A DNA stretch of 64,000 bases, taken from the NCBI RefSeq assembly GCF_964204645.1, contig NC_134027.1, forward strand, positions 16,108,485-16,172,484. Reading direction: 5' to 3'. Within the stretch, counting starts at the first letter, position 1. Each line of letters opens with the position of its first letter. Positions 1 to 10,289 of this stretch are shown here, piece by piece. Source of the stretch: Tubulanus polymorphus. Lineage: Eukaryota; Nemertea; Palaeonemertea; Tubulaniformes; Tubulanidae. The notes under the pieces were generated by a model. That model was not told the DNA's origin. It did no database searches and worked only from the letters and a program-made list of their open reading frames with translations. Made by a program: the position numbers and the translations under genes.

Positions 1-528
1 AGCCGCATAGAACGACAAGTGACATACGTCGTAAATGTTTTCTTCATTCCCTGTATCTGCTGCAACCACTTTACCATTCTGTTGCATGCGTTGTTTTACT
101 TTTAACAACGGCAACAAGTCCTTGCACTTTTTCCAGTTTATATACAAATTGTCGTAAACTTCTTTGGGTACATTTGGTTTGGAAGTGATCAACACCGCGT
201 AATGGGTAATTAAGGATTGATCCACATCCATATCTTGTAACATTTTGAATAAGCAGTCCACATTTTCTCCAAGATTGATATAATCGATAGCTAAAGCATC
301 TACCACGTTTTTTCTAGCGTCTCTATACAACATTGTCCGCATATCCATACACAACACGTCTGAATCCGTTAACAAAAAGTCTATATCGGCATTTGTTGAA
401 TTTTCACCAACACTTCCACGGTTATTTTTCGATTTTATATCAAAATACAACATTTTTAAATCTTCTATAAAATTTATATGATACATGCCGAAACCGGCTA
501 TACGATCAAGTATCCAGTTTACAGCCAT
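1..528 (-). CDS. Unidentified virus-block protein, N-terminal part (runs off the left edge)
   Basis: A reading frame on the minus strand starts at an ATG at 526-528, has an in-frame stop just upstream, and stays open for 176 codons to the window edge, so the C terminus is missing. The N terminus begins MAVNWILDRI and includes an acidic segment with LLTDSDVLCMDMRTMLYRDA. The hydrophobic-strand-then-DM arrangement is loosely like the first acidic motif of FEN1/XRN-type 5' nucleases, but this is only an impression and no second motif is available. It is divergent in base composition from host sequence and resembles the adjacent virus-like genes. Function unassigned. Confidence 0.6.
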   Translation of the reverse strand, partial: MAVNWILDRIAGFGMYHINFIEDLKMLYFDIKSKNNRGSVGENSTNADIDFLLTDSDVLCMDMRTMLYRDARKNVVDALAIDYINLGENVDCLFKMLQDMDVDQSLITHYAVLITSKPNVPKEVYDNLYINWKKCKDLLPLLKVKQRMQQNGKVVAADTGNEENIYDVCHLSFYAA

Positions 529-638
529 ATTTACAAATTTACTTTCAATGCCTTACGAATGACATTTTTACCTAATCTCCAATTTCAGCATAAATCAAAG
601 AATGGGCAACAGCTCCGTTACAATTACTGTTCTCGCCT

Positions 639-1193
639 TTATCGTGTTTTCATGGGTAGTAACGGAATATCATTAGTATTTGATGAATCGCTATTTTGTC
701 TATGTAATGGCCATTTGTTCGATCTAACAAGTCCGTTACTGGGTAATGTATTTGATCTCTTGATAGTGCTTATATTGTTATTGTTACTTATAAATTCGCT
801 GTTGATCTCTTCTTCTCTTGCCGGTATTGGTGGTAGATGACCATTGAACGAGTTACTGTGTTGTCTGAGTTTATGTCGTGTTGTCAATCGAGGTGTCGGT
901 GGAAACGTAAAGAAGTTGACACCATTTCCATGTCCATTAGTGTGAGTTGATGCGCTTCCAGATCTAAAGCAGCAAGACCGTTGTGGCGGATGACATGTCG
1001 GTGTTGGTTGAGGTGGTTGCTTGAACACGATAGTAGGTGAGTGATCAATTGGATCGGTGATAGATTTTCGTAAATGATGAAAGTCCTTCTTCAGGTAATA
1101 TAACATCACTATAATTATGTCTAAAATGAAAACCATGATTGCATTTGACACCACAAGTAATATGGCGATCAACTCGTTTTCAGTGAGACCCAT
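639..1193 (-). CDS. Small single-pass membrane protein with Ser/Pro-rich tail
   Basis: The 184-residue ORF starts at ATG 1191-1193. Residues 6 to about 33 form one hydrophobic segment (ELIAILLVVSNAIMVFILDI and onward), followed by a basic KKDF stop-transfer. The remaining 150 residues are polar and rich in Ser, Pro, Thr and Asn, with little predicted structure. This looks like a signal-anchor membrane protein with a long disordered tail. It lies in tandem with the partial minus-strand gene at the left edge, 110 bp from it. No family recognised. Asn and Ser runs near the C terminus are low-complexity and could mislead homology searches. Confidence 0.6.
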   Translation of the reverse strand: MGLTENELIAILLVVSNAIMVFILDIIIVMLYYLKKDFHHLRKSITDPIDHSPTIVFKQPPQPTPTCHPPQRSCCFRSGSASTHTNGHGNGVNFFTFPPTPRLTTRHKLRQHSNSFNGHLPPIPAREEEINSEFISNNNNISTIKRSNTLPSNGLVRSNKWPLHRQNSDSSNTNDIPLLPMKTR

Positions 1194-1421
1194 GACGACT
1201 GACTGTGTGAAATGAAGTGAGAGAAAAGGAACAATCTCAAGATAAACAAAATTTTCGTGTCTAGACTAACTTCTGACTTTGTTTGCATAACTCTTCAATT
1301 ACAATAAGAAAATAAAAGGTGACAAAACACGTTTTTTTGGGCTGTAATAGATGTTTTTATCGTTCCATTTGTTTTTTGGTGGGTTAAAGGGTGAGGAAAA
1401 AACGAGGTTACCCGCTCAAAT

Positions 1422-1430
1422 TATATAAAA
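1422..1430 (+). promoter_or_regulatory. TATA box upstream of the 1527 gene
   Basis: TATATAAAA lies about 97 bp before the ATG of the acidic protein gene, followed by a C/A-rich leader (AACACATCTCTTCAATATAAAG). A Pol II core promoter is the simple reading. Confidence 0.5.
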
Positions 1431-1526
1431 TCACCAAGTCCGCTGTAGTACGCACATTTCGTTACCCTTGTTAAAACTCAACACATCTCTTCAATATAAA
1501 GTAAAAGTAACCAAAAAGTTACAAAA

Positions 1527-1976
1527 ATGTCCGGTTCGGAAAACGAGTTACAAAAATTAACAGAACAAGTTGAAGAGAATGTACCGATTTCTCAAGTCTC
1601 TGCGCCAAAATCTCCAATTGCTGCACAGAAAATTTATTTTGACTTAAATAATGTTGGAAATGTCATCGATGTTGAAACTGGTGAAACAACAGATGAATAT
1701 GATATGGAAGATGAAACAGATGACGAGGAAGACAGCAGTGATGATAGTAGCAGTGATGATGACCGATATACGATATATTCCTCAGCGTCAGGCGACGAAG
1801 AAATTGACTATCTACGCGATCACTGGACAGTAGAAAGAATGAAAGCCATTCTCTTCTGCAATAAAAATCACAGAGACCATCCATATGAGCCAGATTATTG
1901 TTCAGACTGTGAATATGACGCTCCATTCGATGCTCATACCCTCTCTGAATACATAGAGTACAGATCTCTCTGGTAG
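1527..1976 (+). CDS. Acidic 149-residue protein
   Basis: The ATG is in a favourable context (aaaATGT) and follows a TATA box. Residues 50 to 95 are a run of Asp, Glu and Ser (for example DEEDSSDDSSSDDD), flanked by a Tyr-containing C-terminal domain with the cysteines CNKNHRDHPYEPDYCSDC, which could bind zinc. Acidic-serine stretches of this type are common in viral nuclear and tegument-like proteins and are likely casein kinase 2 sites, but no homologue is recognised. The gene is the first of a plus-strand series (1527, 2013, 3606, 5361). Confidence 0.65.
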   Translation: MSGSENELQKLTEQVEENVPISQVSAPKSPIAAQKIYFDLNNVGNVIDVETGETTDEYDMEDETDDEEDSSDDSSSDDDRYTIYSSASGDEEIDYLRDHWTVERMKAILFCNKNHRDHPYEPDYCSDCEYDAPFDAHTLSEYIEYRSLW

Positions 1977-2012
1977 TTTTTTACATTTGCTGTAGTTAGC
2001 CACATTTACCCA

Positions 2013-3476
2013 ATGAACTTTACTTTCTATCTCGTGCTGCTTGTTAAAATGAATTGTAAAATAAACGTATACGATGCTCTGGCACAATCTTGTGTCAACG
2101 ATTGGGCAGAATTTATACAAGCTATGAAAACTCTGAGTTCTCTTTTGCCCGACTTGGTATTTTTCACCACTACCGGTCATAGAGACCAATTTATCCGTAG
2201 ACTGGTAACATTTATAGAGGTGCTACAAAATGCCTTACTTACCCTTGATAACGAATGGAGAAACGTTATAGGTCAACACAAGATTTTCGACAACACAGTC
2301 GAAGATAACAAAATCACCTATATCGGCAAAAATGAATTCTACTCTGCATATGTAGCCACAGAACGAGTTTACACAGCATATCGATTCTATACAGACTACG
2401 TGAAAAACTCGTCCTTTTACGTACCCCATTGGAGAAATGGAGGCATAGTACATATGACCATGTCACAAAGACAATCATATCGAAATGTGCAAATGACATT
2501 TTTTAGAATTTTACTTTACCCAGATCAAATTTATAAATATGAAAAGTTTAAAAGAGGACTTCACCGAGGTATAGACCACGTTTCTGTTTATCACCCGACC
2601 GGTGGCGTGTCAAATTTGTTAACAGTGTCCGATATACTGAGAAGAATGTATGTAGAAATGATTTCAGAGCAGCTCGACATGATGCTAGGTAAAAAACAAG
2701 TCAAAACAGCGGATGATTCCGAATTTGCTCAACTTAACCCATTTGCTATAGTCCGGTATAATACCCGAACCAACGATTTGGTGAAATATACGGCCATGCT
2801 GGATTCGTTTGAAATTGTTGTAGAAGATTTGGCTGGCACAATTACTCCAACATACCCAGAGGAGGAAGGAAACGTCTCCAAAAAGTTAACAGAACCCGGA
2901 CCCATCAACGCTTCTAACATTACCAGTATAACAAAAACTAGAATTTGTCCAAGGTGTAAAATGCATTTTGTAACTTATGGTCAGACGGACGAGATTGAGC
3001 AACGTTTGCGATTCAAATGCAATTGTGTATTTCAAAAACTAAAGTCAATCGAAGACAGTAGCAGTAACAGTGCTACAACCACGGATCGCGATGACACAGG
3101 CAATGGAAATGAAGATATCTTGTCCGTAAATGAACAGACTTTTATCGATCTCACACAAATGGATAATATCTCTATTGAAGATATTCACAGAGCATGGTGG
3201 CTTGTGGAAACAAAGAGTAATGTATTGGGTAACAGGAGGCTATCTTTTGATATGGCTGCTATAGCCAAGTTTCAAAATAGCCGAGTTACTCGAGCACAGA
3301 CTCTATCGCGTTTAGTGTATACATTTTCAAAAGATAGCAGAAAATCTGACAATGTTGGCGGTTGTGATTGCAAAGACCACAAGGATCTGATCAGAGACAG
3401 CATAACTAGGCAGAAAAATGGTTTTGGACACATTTCTTTGTTCGGGAGTACGAAAAAAGTAGTGGTAACTAAATAA
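2013..3476 (+). CDS. Unidentified 487-residue protein with C-terminal CxxC motifs
   Basis: An intact ORF with a second possible start at 2049 in better context (aaaATGA); the first 12 residues (MNFTFYLVLLVK) are hydrophobic but short for a signal peptide. The N-terminal two thirds is a mixed alpha/beta-like region rich in Tyr and Phe. Around residues 312 to 345 there is CPRCKMHF followed by a CNC, a probable zinc site. After it comes a Ser/Asp-rich linker and a basic C terminus. The stop codon overlaps an AATAAA poly(A) signal (3471-3477), typical of compact viral genomes. Function unknown. Confidence 0.7.
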   Translation: MNFTFYLVLLVKMNCKINVYDALAQSCVNDWAEFIQAMKTLSSLLPDLVFFTTTGHRDQFIRRLVTFIEVLQNALLTLDNEWRNVIGQHKIFDNTVEDNKITYIGKNEFYSAYVATERVYTAYRFYTDYVKNSSFYVPHWRNGGIVHMTMSQRQSYRNVQMTFFRILLYPDQIYKYEKFKRGLHRGIDHVSVYHPTGGVSNLLTVSDILRRMYVEMISEQLDMMLGKKQVKTADDSEFAQLNPFAIVRYNTRTNDLVKYTAMLDSFEIVVEDLAGTITPTYPEEEGNVSKKLTEPGPINASNITSITKTRICPRCKMHFVTYGQTDEIEQRLRFKCNCVFQKLKSIEDSSSNSATTTDRDDTGNGNEDILSVNEQTFIDLTQMDNISIEDIHRAWWLVETKSNVLGNRRLSFDMAAIAKFQNSRVTRAQTLSRLVYTFSKDSRKSDNVGGCDCKDHKDLIRDSITRQKNGFGHISLFGSTKKVVVTK

Positions 3477-3605
3477 AGTTAGGAAAATTTTGGACTTGTA
3501 GAAGTATACATTTTTTGTAACCCTTCGGACATTCTGTATAGATACAAAAGAATAACTCATTCGTTCCTTGCACTTCTTACGAGTTACTACAACACTTAAG
3601 AAAAT

Positions 3606-4772
3606 ATGAAGACTCGTCCCAACATTTTGTCAAAGAACAAACTTCAGAAGAAGAACAACAAAAGTAATATAAATTCGTTACTTTTGTCGGACGCTAAACG
3701 TAAACTGCAAGCACAGTCAACCATCGACCATAAGAACTTTGTCATGCATCAACAGTCGTCAAATCAACCGCAACGACAGAAAAAGGTTACAGTCGCCGAG
3801 ATAGACGAGATAGATACTCCGTGTAATATACCACATAAATACCCGTCGAAAAAGGCAGTGTACGATAGTTGTGCAGCCGCCAGCGCATGTTTAAAAGATA
3901 GTCGATCGTCATCAAATAAAATCAAAGACTCTATTGATAAATATTTCGATTGCAAGCGCAAACTGGCCAAAGAAGAAGGAAACTTCTTTCAATTCGAGAC
4001 ACCATCAACACTTCGACGCACACAAACCGGCACATTCTTTACTCACAATGCAGCTGTTACTCAGCCACAGCCACAGCCATCAACGCCAGACTACGAGTGC
4101 AACAAAGTCAAGTTTGCTATTGGTGATTCCGAGATTGATCTTCTATCGACATCGCTTGGAGACGATGATGTTTTCGGTGATAGCATGGATATTGACTCTG
4201 ATGATTCCGGTCGAGGTAGTGCTAGGTTTGAAATTACCCACACCTCGTTGCTTACCCCAATTGTGGATTCGCTGAAGACACCTCTTCCTCTGTGCGAGAG
4301 AAGAAACGTGAACATTACGCCCGTTAAATTGGATACTTCTACAAACAATACAGTGTCAAAGGAATACATTTCGAAATTGGATAAAATAAACATTACTACT
4401 ATATCTTGTTGTGATTGCTTGGACTATTCTTGCGACCGTTGCTGGACTACTTTGGGTGACAAATGTCTTGCTTACTTCTTGACAAATGTTCCAGAATCCG
4501 AATATAAAACTCTGTATGTGATGAACAGTGAAAAACTTTTCTACTATCTCGGAGGTGCCGATCTAATGAATAACGATCCCACCGGAGATACGTTTTCAGT
4601 TGAATGGAACTCTATTGACAATTTGGTAATTTTTGCCAAGCCAGGTATCAGTGTTCCTTATCATAACTTTAGCAAATATAAGGTTGTAAGCGCTGAAAAA
4701 TTCGGACTAACTGTTGCCCCTTGTAATGATGTCAACTCTGATATTGATTTGTTTTGTTATGAAACCATGTAA
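3606..4772 (+). CDS. Unidentified 388-residue protein, Lys/Asn-rich N terminus, Cys-rich centre
   Basis: The ORF starts with a basic segment (KNKLQKKNNKSN) that could act as a nuclear localisation signal. A central acidic stretch (about residues 175 to 205: DDDVFGDSMDIDSDDSG) precedes several SP/TP sites. Residues about 262 to 290 contain CCDCLDYSCDRCWTTLGDKC, a dense cysteine cluster likely to coordinate zinc. The C-terminal 100 residues look globular. No family recognised. It follows the 2013 gene with a 129-bp gap and shares its orientation. Confidence 0.7.
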   Translation: MKTRPNILSKNKLQKKNNKSNINSLLLSDAKRKLQAQSTIDHKNFVMHQQSSNQPQRQKKVTVAEIDEIDTPCNIPHKYPSKKAVYDSCAAASACLKDSRSSSNKIKDSIDKYFDCKRKLAKEEGNFFQFETPSTLRRTQTGTFFTHNAAVTQPQPQPSTPDYECNKVKFAIGDSEIDLLSTSLGDDDVFGDSMDIDSDDSGRGSARFEITHTSLLTPIVDSLKTPLPLCERRNVNITPVKLDTSTNNTVSKEYISKLDKINITTISCCDCLDYSCDRCWTTLGDKCLAYFLTNVPESEYKTLYVMNSEKLFYYLGGADLMNNDPTGDTFSVEWNSIDNLVIFAKPGISVPYHNFSKYKVVSAEKFGLTVAPCNDVNSDIDLFCYETM

Positions 4773-4998
4773 AAATTGTATGTATGCTTGTAAATAGAAC
4801 GAATCTCTGAATTTGTTTAGTAAAAATATGATACTTGTAAAATTGAATTTTTCGAGTTAATTATTTTTTGACTTGGTTGTGAAAAAAACACAAGTTTTTC
4901 GAAAACTCAAACATCTAGGAAAAAACGCAAATTTTATGTCCAGCTTGGTGAAACAAACTGGCATGCAAAGTTACGTGGGAACATGTCCCAGGGGCCCG

Positions 4999-5058
4999 GG
5001 TTACAAGAGGAGAAATAAGGTTACAAGAGGAGAAATAAGGTTACAAGAGGAGAAATAA
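4999..5058 (+). repeat. hr-like cluster 1: three perfect 20-bp units
   Basis: GGTTACAAGAGGAGAAATAA occurs three times head to tail without change. It is preceded by GGGGCCCGGG, which supplies the CCCGGG core seen at the centre of the palindromic copies elsewhere in the window. Confidence 0.85.
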
Positions 5059-5092
5059 GCAACGTGAACTTGTTCGGACACGATTTGTAACA

Positions 5093-5156
5093 TTTTTGTT
5101 GGGTTAGGTTTTTGTTGGGTTAGGTTTTTGTTGGGTTAGGTTTTTGTTGGGTTAGG
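5093..5156 (+). repeat. 16-bp tandem repeat, four units
   Basis: TTTTTGTTGGGTTAGG is repeated four times. Each unit contains the telomere-like octamer GGGTTAGG. Confidence 0.85.
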
Positions 5157-5169
5157 TTTTTTTCTTGGC

Positions 5170-5178
5170 TATATAAAT
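5170..5178 (+). promoter_or_regulatory. TATA box upstream of the 5361 gene
   Basis: TATATAAAT about 185 bp before the ATG, just downstream of the 16-bp repeats. Confidence 0.45.
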
Positions 5179-5360
5179 GGGTGTTACGATTTGTACCCTA
5201 TCATACGCTACCCAGTTCTTGCCAAACTATATCGGTGTGTGTGTGGAAAAGTGGGCCGAAATATTTTCTAACTTTATCAGACCTCTGAGGTTATTACAAC
5301 ATTGACAACGTTGACGGAAACATCACCAACCCAGATCAACAAAAAGACATTGTACCAGCA

Positions 5361-7313
5361 ATGCTAACACCAAAGTCAACTAACAGGTTCTTCGTTTGGG
5401 ACACTCTAACAGAAAACCAAAAACTCAAATTTCTCGAGGATTACGCCAAATGTTCCTGTCTTTGTCGATGCAATAGCGGTGACAACCTTGTACCCAAAGA
5501 GAGACATCGTTTATCAGGTGGTGGATTATCCAAATTGACTGGTAGCGCACACAACTTGGATTTAAAATTGCATGGAGACGATCACAAATACTCTGCTGCT
5601 ATTGCTGCTGGTTCCGATCTTACCCTAAATGAAACAGTGGATGATGTTCTTGTTGTTGGTGAATCGCAATCTACTCCGTTGTGTATTACCCATCAGAAAA
5701 GCGCTCGCTCCAAAAAGGCCGAATCCTACAGGAAAACGTTACCCGAGCCAGCAAGAGTAATCTACGTTCTACACGAAACGGAGAGGACAAAGATGAAAAA
5801 CTTTACAGAAAGAGCAGAGGTATGTGAACGTAAAATGAAGGATTTGAAACGCATCTACGAATTTAATACCCATGTTGCTGCACACGGTGTTGAGGAGTAT
5901 AATTTTCCCAACGCAGCCAAAAAACGGCTTGAAATGATAACTTTGTCAAATTTGATTCAATACTACGAGTTGTGTGTCATAGTGTACACAACCAGTTTGA
6001 AAATGGGCGAGTTGGTCCAAGAAGTCAACAAGACGCGCGGATTTTCAATCAACGCTGTGGAAATCCCATCGGACATTGTTGCAAAGTTATCGTTACCCAC
6101 CGGACGCGTTGATTTGCATTACACAGATGTTTCTGCAAACACTGTGATATGTAGTGGCTGCAACGAAATACCAGATGAAAGTAAGAAGACCAAGATTGAA
6201 GAAACTGTGGCACGTTTTGCAGAAAGTGAATACATAAATTGGAACATTTACCCACTGGTGATCAACGAGCCAAAACGTCGCTCCGACAATTGTACCTGTT
6301 ATTGTATTTGTAAAAATACGAAACAAGTATGTGTCGAAATGCCCACAACAGAACCCACACCTGTCGCTGCATCGCCAAGTGAAGACGGTTGTAGTTTGAT
6401 CATCGACGTACCCATCTCTGCTGATGAAAAAGTATCGCGTGCCAAGGAACAGGGGGTCAACTCTGCCATAAATGAACTTAGCAAACCGCAGTACTTTATG
6501 TTCCACAATGCCGAAAACGAAACCGTGTACTTGATGGAAGGTAACAAATATCTTCTCTTCAAGCTTCAACACCTAGAAGCAGAGGCTAGAAAGAAACTTG
6601 TCGACACTCACTCCAAGGGTCAGCGCAAACACTTGGAACTGGTTGAAAAAATTCTGTCGACCGATTGCCAGCTTCTGACAACCTTGCAATCTACAATGGA
6701 ACGAAAATTGGCCAAGTTGAGACACGAATACAGCAGAGTGACTGAATTGAACAAGATGCTGTTTACCCAACTCTGTACAAACGGCATAAAAATTGTGACC
6801 GATGGTAAATTGGATGAACTCGCCCATGATATGAACAAGCTGATGAACATTGATACAGTTAAACAAGTTATCTGTGATATTGAACAGTGTGCGCATAGTC
6901 AAGGTCTGTGTATTGAATGCAAAAATACACTGATCAAGCCACTTACTCTGAACGAGTGTGTTCGAGGTAGTGACACTATGGACGATATGACTTTGTTGTC
7001 CATCAAGAGTGAGATTACACAAGAGCAAGCAGGTGGTGCTGATGCTACTGTACCATCTTTTGGATTAACATCGGATTCTGCCAGATTTGATAAGGTTAAA
7101 ATCAAATCCGAACCGATGGAAATCACCGATACGGATTACACAAATGCTGACGTTGCTCCTGCTCCTGCTTTACCTAAAGTCAGCAAGACTGAGAAGAATA
7201 AAAAGGGCAGGAGAATTTCGAAACCGTACACATCAAGATACCTCATAAGTAGAATTCTAAGTTTCAATTCTCACACAGTCTTCATGACAAACTATTATAT
7301 GTCTAGGTTATAG
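5361..7313 (+). CDS. Unidentified 650-residue protein with Cys clusters and SUMO-like sites
   Basis: The long intact ORF has three cysteine clusters: CSCLCRC near residue 31, CSGC near 266 and CTCYCICKNTKQVC near 312. A middle region of about 150 residues is rich in Leu, Lys and Glu and is probably coiled coil (around residues 400 to 480). The C-terminal part carries VKIKSEPME and a similar SIKSE, which match the psi-K-x-E SUMO consensus, and an Ala/Pro stretch with basic residues, so a nuclear regulatory role is possible. The last 30 residues border the start of a mobile-element region, so the native C terminus may have been replaced. No family recognised. Confidence 0.65.
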   Translation: MLTPKSTNRFFVWDTLTENQKLKFLEDYAKCSCLCRCNSGDNLVPKERHRLSGGGLSKLTGSAHNLDLKLHGDDHKYSAAIAAGSDLTLNETVDDVLVVGESQSTPLCITHQKSARSKKAESYRKTLPEPARVIYVLHETERTKMKNFTERAEVCERKMKDLKRIYEFNTHVAAHGVEEYNFPNAAKKRLEMITLSNLIQYYELCVIVYTTSLKMGELVQEVNKTRGFSINAVEIPSDIVAKLSLPTGRVDLHYTDVSANTVICSGCNEIPDESKKTKIEETVARFAESEYINWNIYPLVINEPKRRSDNCTCYCICKNTKQVCVEMPTTEPTPVAASPSEDGCSLIIDVPISADEKVSRAKEQGVNSAINELSKPQYFMFHNAENETVYLMEGNKYLLFKLQHLEAEARKKLVDTHSKGQRKHLELVEKILSTDCQLLTTLQSTMERKLAKLRHEYSRVTELNKMLFTQLCTNGIKIVTDGKLDELAHDMNKLMNIDTVKQVICDIEQCAHSQGLCIECKNTLIKPLTLNECVRGSDTMDDMTLLSIKSEITQEQAGGADATVPSFGLTSDSARFDKVKIKSEPMEITDTDYTNADVAPAPALPKVSKTEKNKKGRRISKPYTSRYLISRILSFNSHTVFMTNYYMSRL

Positions 7314-7715
7314 ACTCATAGTAGGTACACAAAATATATAGAAAAATAACACCTTTTTTAGACTGATTAGTAAATGTTTAATGTAAGAATATAATACGAC
7401 GTTTCGATGCTACAGCATCTTCATCAGGTATGAATGGATAGGAATTTGAGAATAATACATTAAGATAGTAAACTAGGTCAGCAGATGAAGTTAAACAGAG
7501 TACAGACGTGCTGCAAGAGTAATAAATAACGAATTAGTATAATGAAGGTGTACAGGAACATGTTACCGGGCATGTTACATTGCTTTAGCTCTACCGTGAA
7601 AATGTAGTCTTGCAGATTCTTCTTCTTGGTCCATATCGATAATCTGCAGATCTGAGATAACACTTAAGCACTGGATAATGATTGTTTCGGACCGATTGTT
7701 TCCGGGTTTTCCAGT
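7314..7715. other. Non-coding stretch with ribozyme-like motif
   Basis: AT-rich sequence without a credible gene. The notable content is a hammerhead-like core on the minus strand at 7397-7429. It probably belongs to the same invaded zone as the LINE fragments that follow. Confidence 0.4.
7397..7429 (-). ncRNA. Hammerhead-ribozyme-like core
   Basis: Read on the minus strand, CTGATGA is followed by a 5-bp stem II (GATGC/GCATC with a TGTA loop) and then GAAAC-GTC. The bases ATAC before CTGATGA can pair with GTAT after GTC, giving a short stem I and a possible GUC cleavage site. Stem III is almost absent, as in the minimal hammerheads known from Penelope-like elements and related retroelements. 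Whether it is active alone or only as a dimer cannot be judged. Confidence 0.5.
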
Positions 7716-8648
7716 ATGCCTACAAGGATTATGTTTTATGTTTTACCGCTTGCGGAACTTTTTCGCGAAGACTCCATTATTCAGCGCCATGGATTCGCTG
7801 ACGACAAGCAAGTATATATGAGTCTTGAATGTAATCATGAGCGTTGTTCTGTGCTTTTACGCAGCCTCGAAACTAAGCTGTCGGATATATATCAGTGGTT
7901 ATTATTAAATATGTTAATGTGTAATCCCGATAAGTTTGAGGCCATGCTATTCGGTTCTCCAAAATCTCTGTGTTCCGTTGATATCGAATCGATCTCAGTT
8001 GGTGATGTAGCTATTCCGATAACGTGTGTCCCAATTCGTAATTTGGGTGTCTTGTTCGATCCGCAGTTATCGATGGAGCCGCATGTCAGAGCAGTCATTA
8101 GATCAGCGTCTTACCATCTTCGTACCATAGGAATAGTTCGTAAACAGTTAACAGTTAAATCGACCAAACTTTTGATACAGTCTACCGTTATTTCACGTAT
8201 CGACTATTGTAATTCCTGTCTTATTGGATTATCTGAAATGTATTTAAACAGGCTGCAACTGCTGCAAAATAGAGCAGCTCGCATTATTACTTTAACTCCT
8301 ATTCGTCAACACATCACGCCTATACTTCGAGACTTACATTGGTTGCCTGTTCGTTCTAGGATTTCCTTTAAACTTATTTGGATTATCTTTAATTGTCTCA
8401 GAGGATTAGCGCCACGTTACCTTTGTGACCTAGTTATTCCGTATGTGCCTAATCGTCAACTTCGATCTGCATCACTGGACCTTATATCTACACATCCCTA
8501 TCGACTCAAAATGTTCGGTGGCCGTTCATTTCTTGTTACTGCGCCTCAAATCTGGAACTCTTTACCACCGTTTATTCGATCAGAAACATCAGCATCAACC
8601 TTCAAGTGTTCATTAAAAACTCACCTTTTCAAAGCTGCCTACAATTAA
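7716..8648 (+). pseudogene. LINE reverse transcriptase, C-terminal fragment (CR1/L2-like)
   Basis: The 310-codon open frame contains HGFADDKQVYMS, the RT motif with the two catalytic aspartates, followed by the thumb and connection segments typical of non-LTR retrotransposons of the CR1/L2/Jockey groups (QWLLLNMLMCNPDKFEAMLF, LQNRAARIIT, HWLPVRSRI). The endonuclease and most of the RT are missing, so this is a 5'-truncated copy. It ends with an (ATT)n tail at about 8703-8727, the usual 3' end of these elements. It sits in a gap between two virus-block genes and shows that the block resides in a host chromosome. Confidence 0.85.
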
Positions 8649-8649
8649 C

Positions 8650-9086
8650 TATCAAAGCGCCGTTGAACATTGTTCCACAGTGAAAAGGGCGCTATACAAA
8701 TTAAATTATTATTATTATTATTATTAAGGATTCCGGAAGTAACTTGACGTAATATTATCATACTCCAGCGCCATCTGGCGACATTTTGTATTAAGACCCG
8801 ACGATACGATATTTCACGTATTACTCCAGACTTAAAGTTATGACTTTAAACTTAATATATACACTTTAGACTTGTCACGTTATGAATTTACACTTGACGT
8901 TATGATTTTAGACTTGACGATGTGACTCTAGACACGACGTTACGAGTTTAATCAAGTTTTGGCGGTGATGGCCGCCCATATACACATACTGATAATGGCT
9001 TTTCGTACACTTGTGATAACAATTTTGTGTTAGAAAAATATAGTTATTGGGGTTAGGTTTTTTGTTTGTTTTAAATATCTATATAA
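8650..9086. other. Spacer between two LINE fragments with short degenerate repeats
   Basis: After the (ATT)n tail the sequence contains repeated variants of TTATGA(C/T)TTTAGACTTGACG at about 8825-8955, a degenerate minisatellite with a period near 20 bp. No gene is seen. Confidence 0.45.
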
Positions 9087-9944
9087 TTGACAGTTTTGTC
9101 ACCATTATTCGCTGATGATACAACTATTTATATAACATCAACAAATTCACATCTTAGCATTGAAAAAATTATTATTGATTTTCATTCTATTAAAGATTGG
9201 TTCAATGCAAATAAACTCACAATCAACACTGACAAGACTGTTTGCATTATTTTTCATCCTATAAAAAACAGAGATAATCTAGGTAACTTAAAAATTCACC
9301 TTGATGATAAAAGTATTGAAATTGACTCATGTTGTAAATTTCTTGGTCTTTATCTACATTCAAATTTGACTTGGGAATCACATGTTGAACACCTTTGCTC
9401 TAAAATATCAAAGAACATATATCTTTTGAACTCATTAAAGCATTTCTTACCTAGTCATGCCAGAAAACTTTTATATTTCAGCTATATTCACAGCCACCTT
9501 ACCTACGCTTTACATCTATGGGGACCATTAATTTCACGATCACAGGCTAACAGATTATTTAAACTCCAGAAAAAAGCAGTCAGACTCATAGACAATTGTA
9601 AATACAATGCCCCTTCCACGCCCATTTTTAAAAAGTATGGCATCCTCAAATTTGATGACCTCGTTAACCTTGAATTGGCTAAATTTTCATTTTTATTTAC
9701 TAAGTCCCAACTGCCTTCGAATATTATGAAACTTTTTGACACGAATGCTTCAAACCATAACTACAATACTCGTAGCCGAAATAATCCAAGAATTGCCAAA
9801 CACACTTCTACCCTCTTCAACAAGTCATTTCTTTCAAAATCAGCAATCTTGTTTCAAAATTTACCTGGTGCAATCCGCAAATGTAATAACTATCCAACTT
9901 TTGTTAGACAGTACAAAAAATCTATTGTTAACAGCTATTCCTAA
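9087..9944 (+). pseudogene. Second LINE reverse transcriptase fragment, different family
   Basis: The frame opens with LFADDTTIY, the catalytic RT motif, then DWFNANKLTINTDKT and IHSHLTYALHLWG, followed by LQKKAVRLI and TPIFKKYGILKF. These are standard C-terminal landmarks of non-LTR retrotransposons. The sequence differs clearly from the fragment at 7716, so two families inserted here. There is no natural ATG at the start and the upstream domains are missing. A TA-rich tail with ATT repeats extends to about 10,150. Confidence 0.85.
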
Positions 9945-10289
9945 TATAAGTTTATAATATAATGAATATTCATTTCTACTAGGTCCATTGTTCATCCTAA
10001 CATTTTTTTCATTTCATTGTCATTTCACTATCATTTCAACTTTCTTTTTGGTCGCATTTAATATCTAAAGATATTTTGAAGAACTATTCTCATCATCATA
10101 TTTCTTTATTATCATTATTATTATTTATTAGATTATTATTATTTATTTTGGGTTGCCACCCGCCGGCTTCGGTTACAGCCATCATGGCTATGGGTGGTAT
10201 CCCTCCGATATATATATATAATGTACATAATAATATTATAACATTTATATTGTAAATAATTTATATTGGAAAAATATATATCTATCTAT

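Larger units (their letters stand above)
4773..5360. other. Intergenic region with hr cluster, 16-bp tandem repeat and promoter
   Basis: No credible gene. It holds the three-unit hr repeat (4999-5058), four 16-bp units containing GGGTTAGG (5093-5156) and a TATA box (5170-5178), and is probably the control region of the 5361 gene. Confidence 0.5.
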
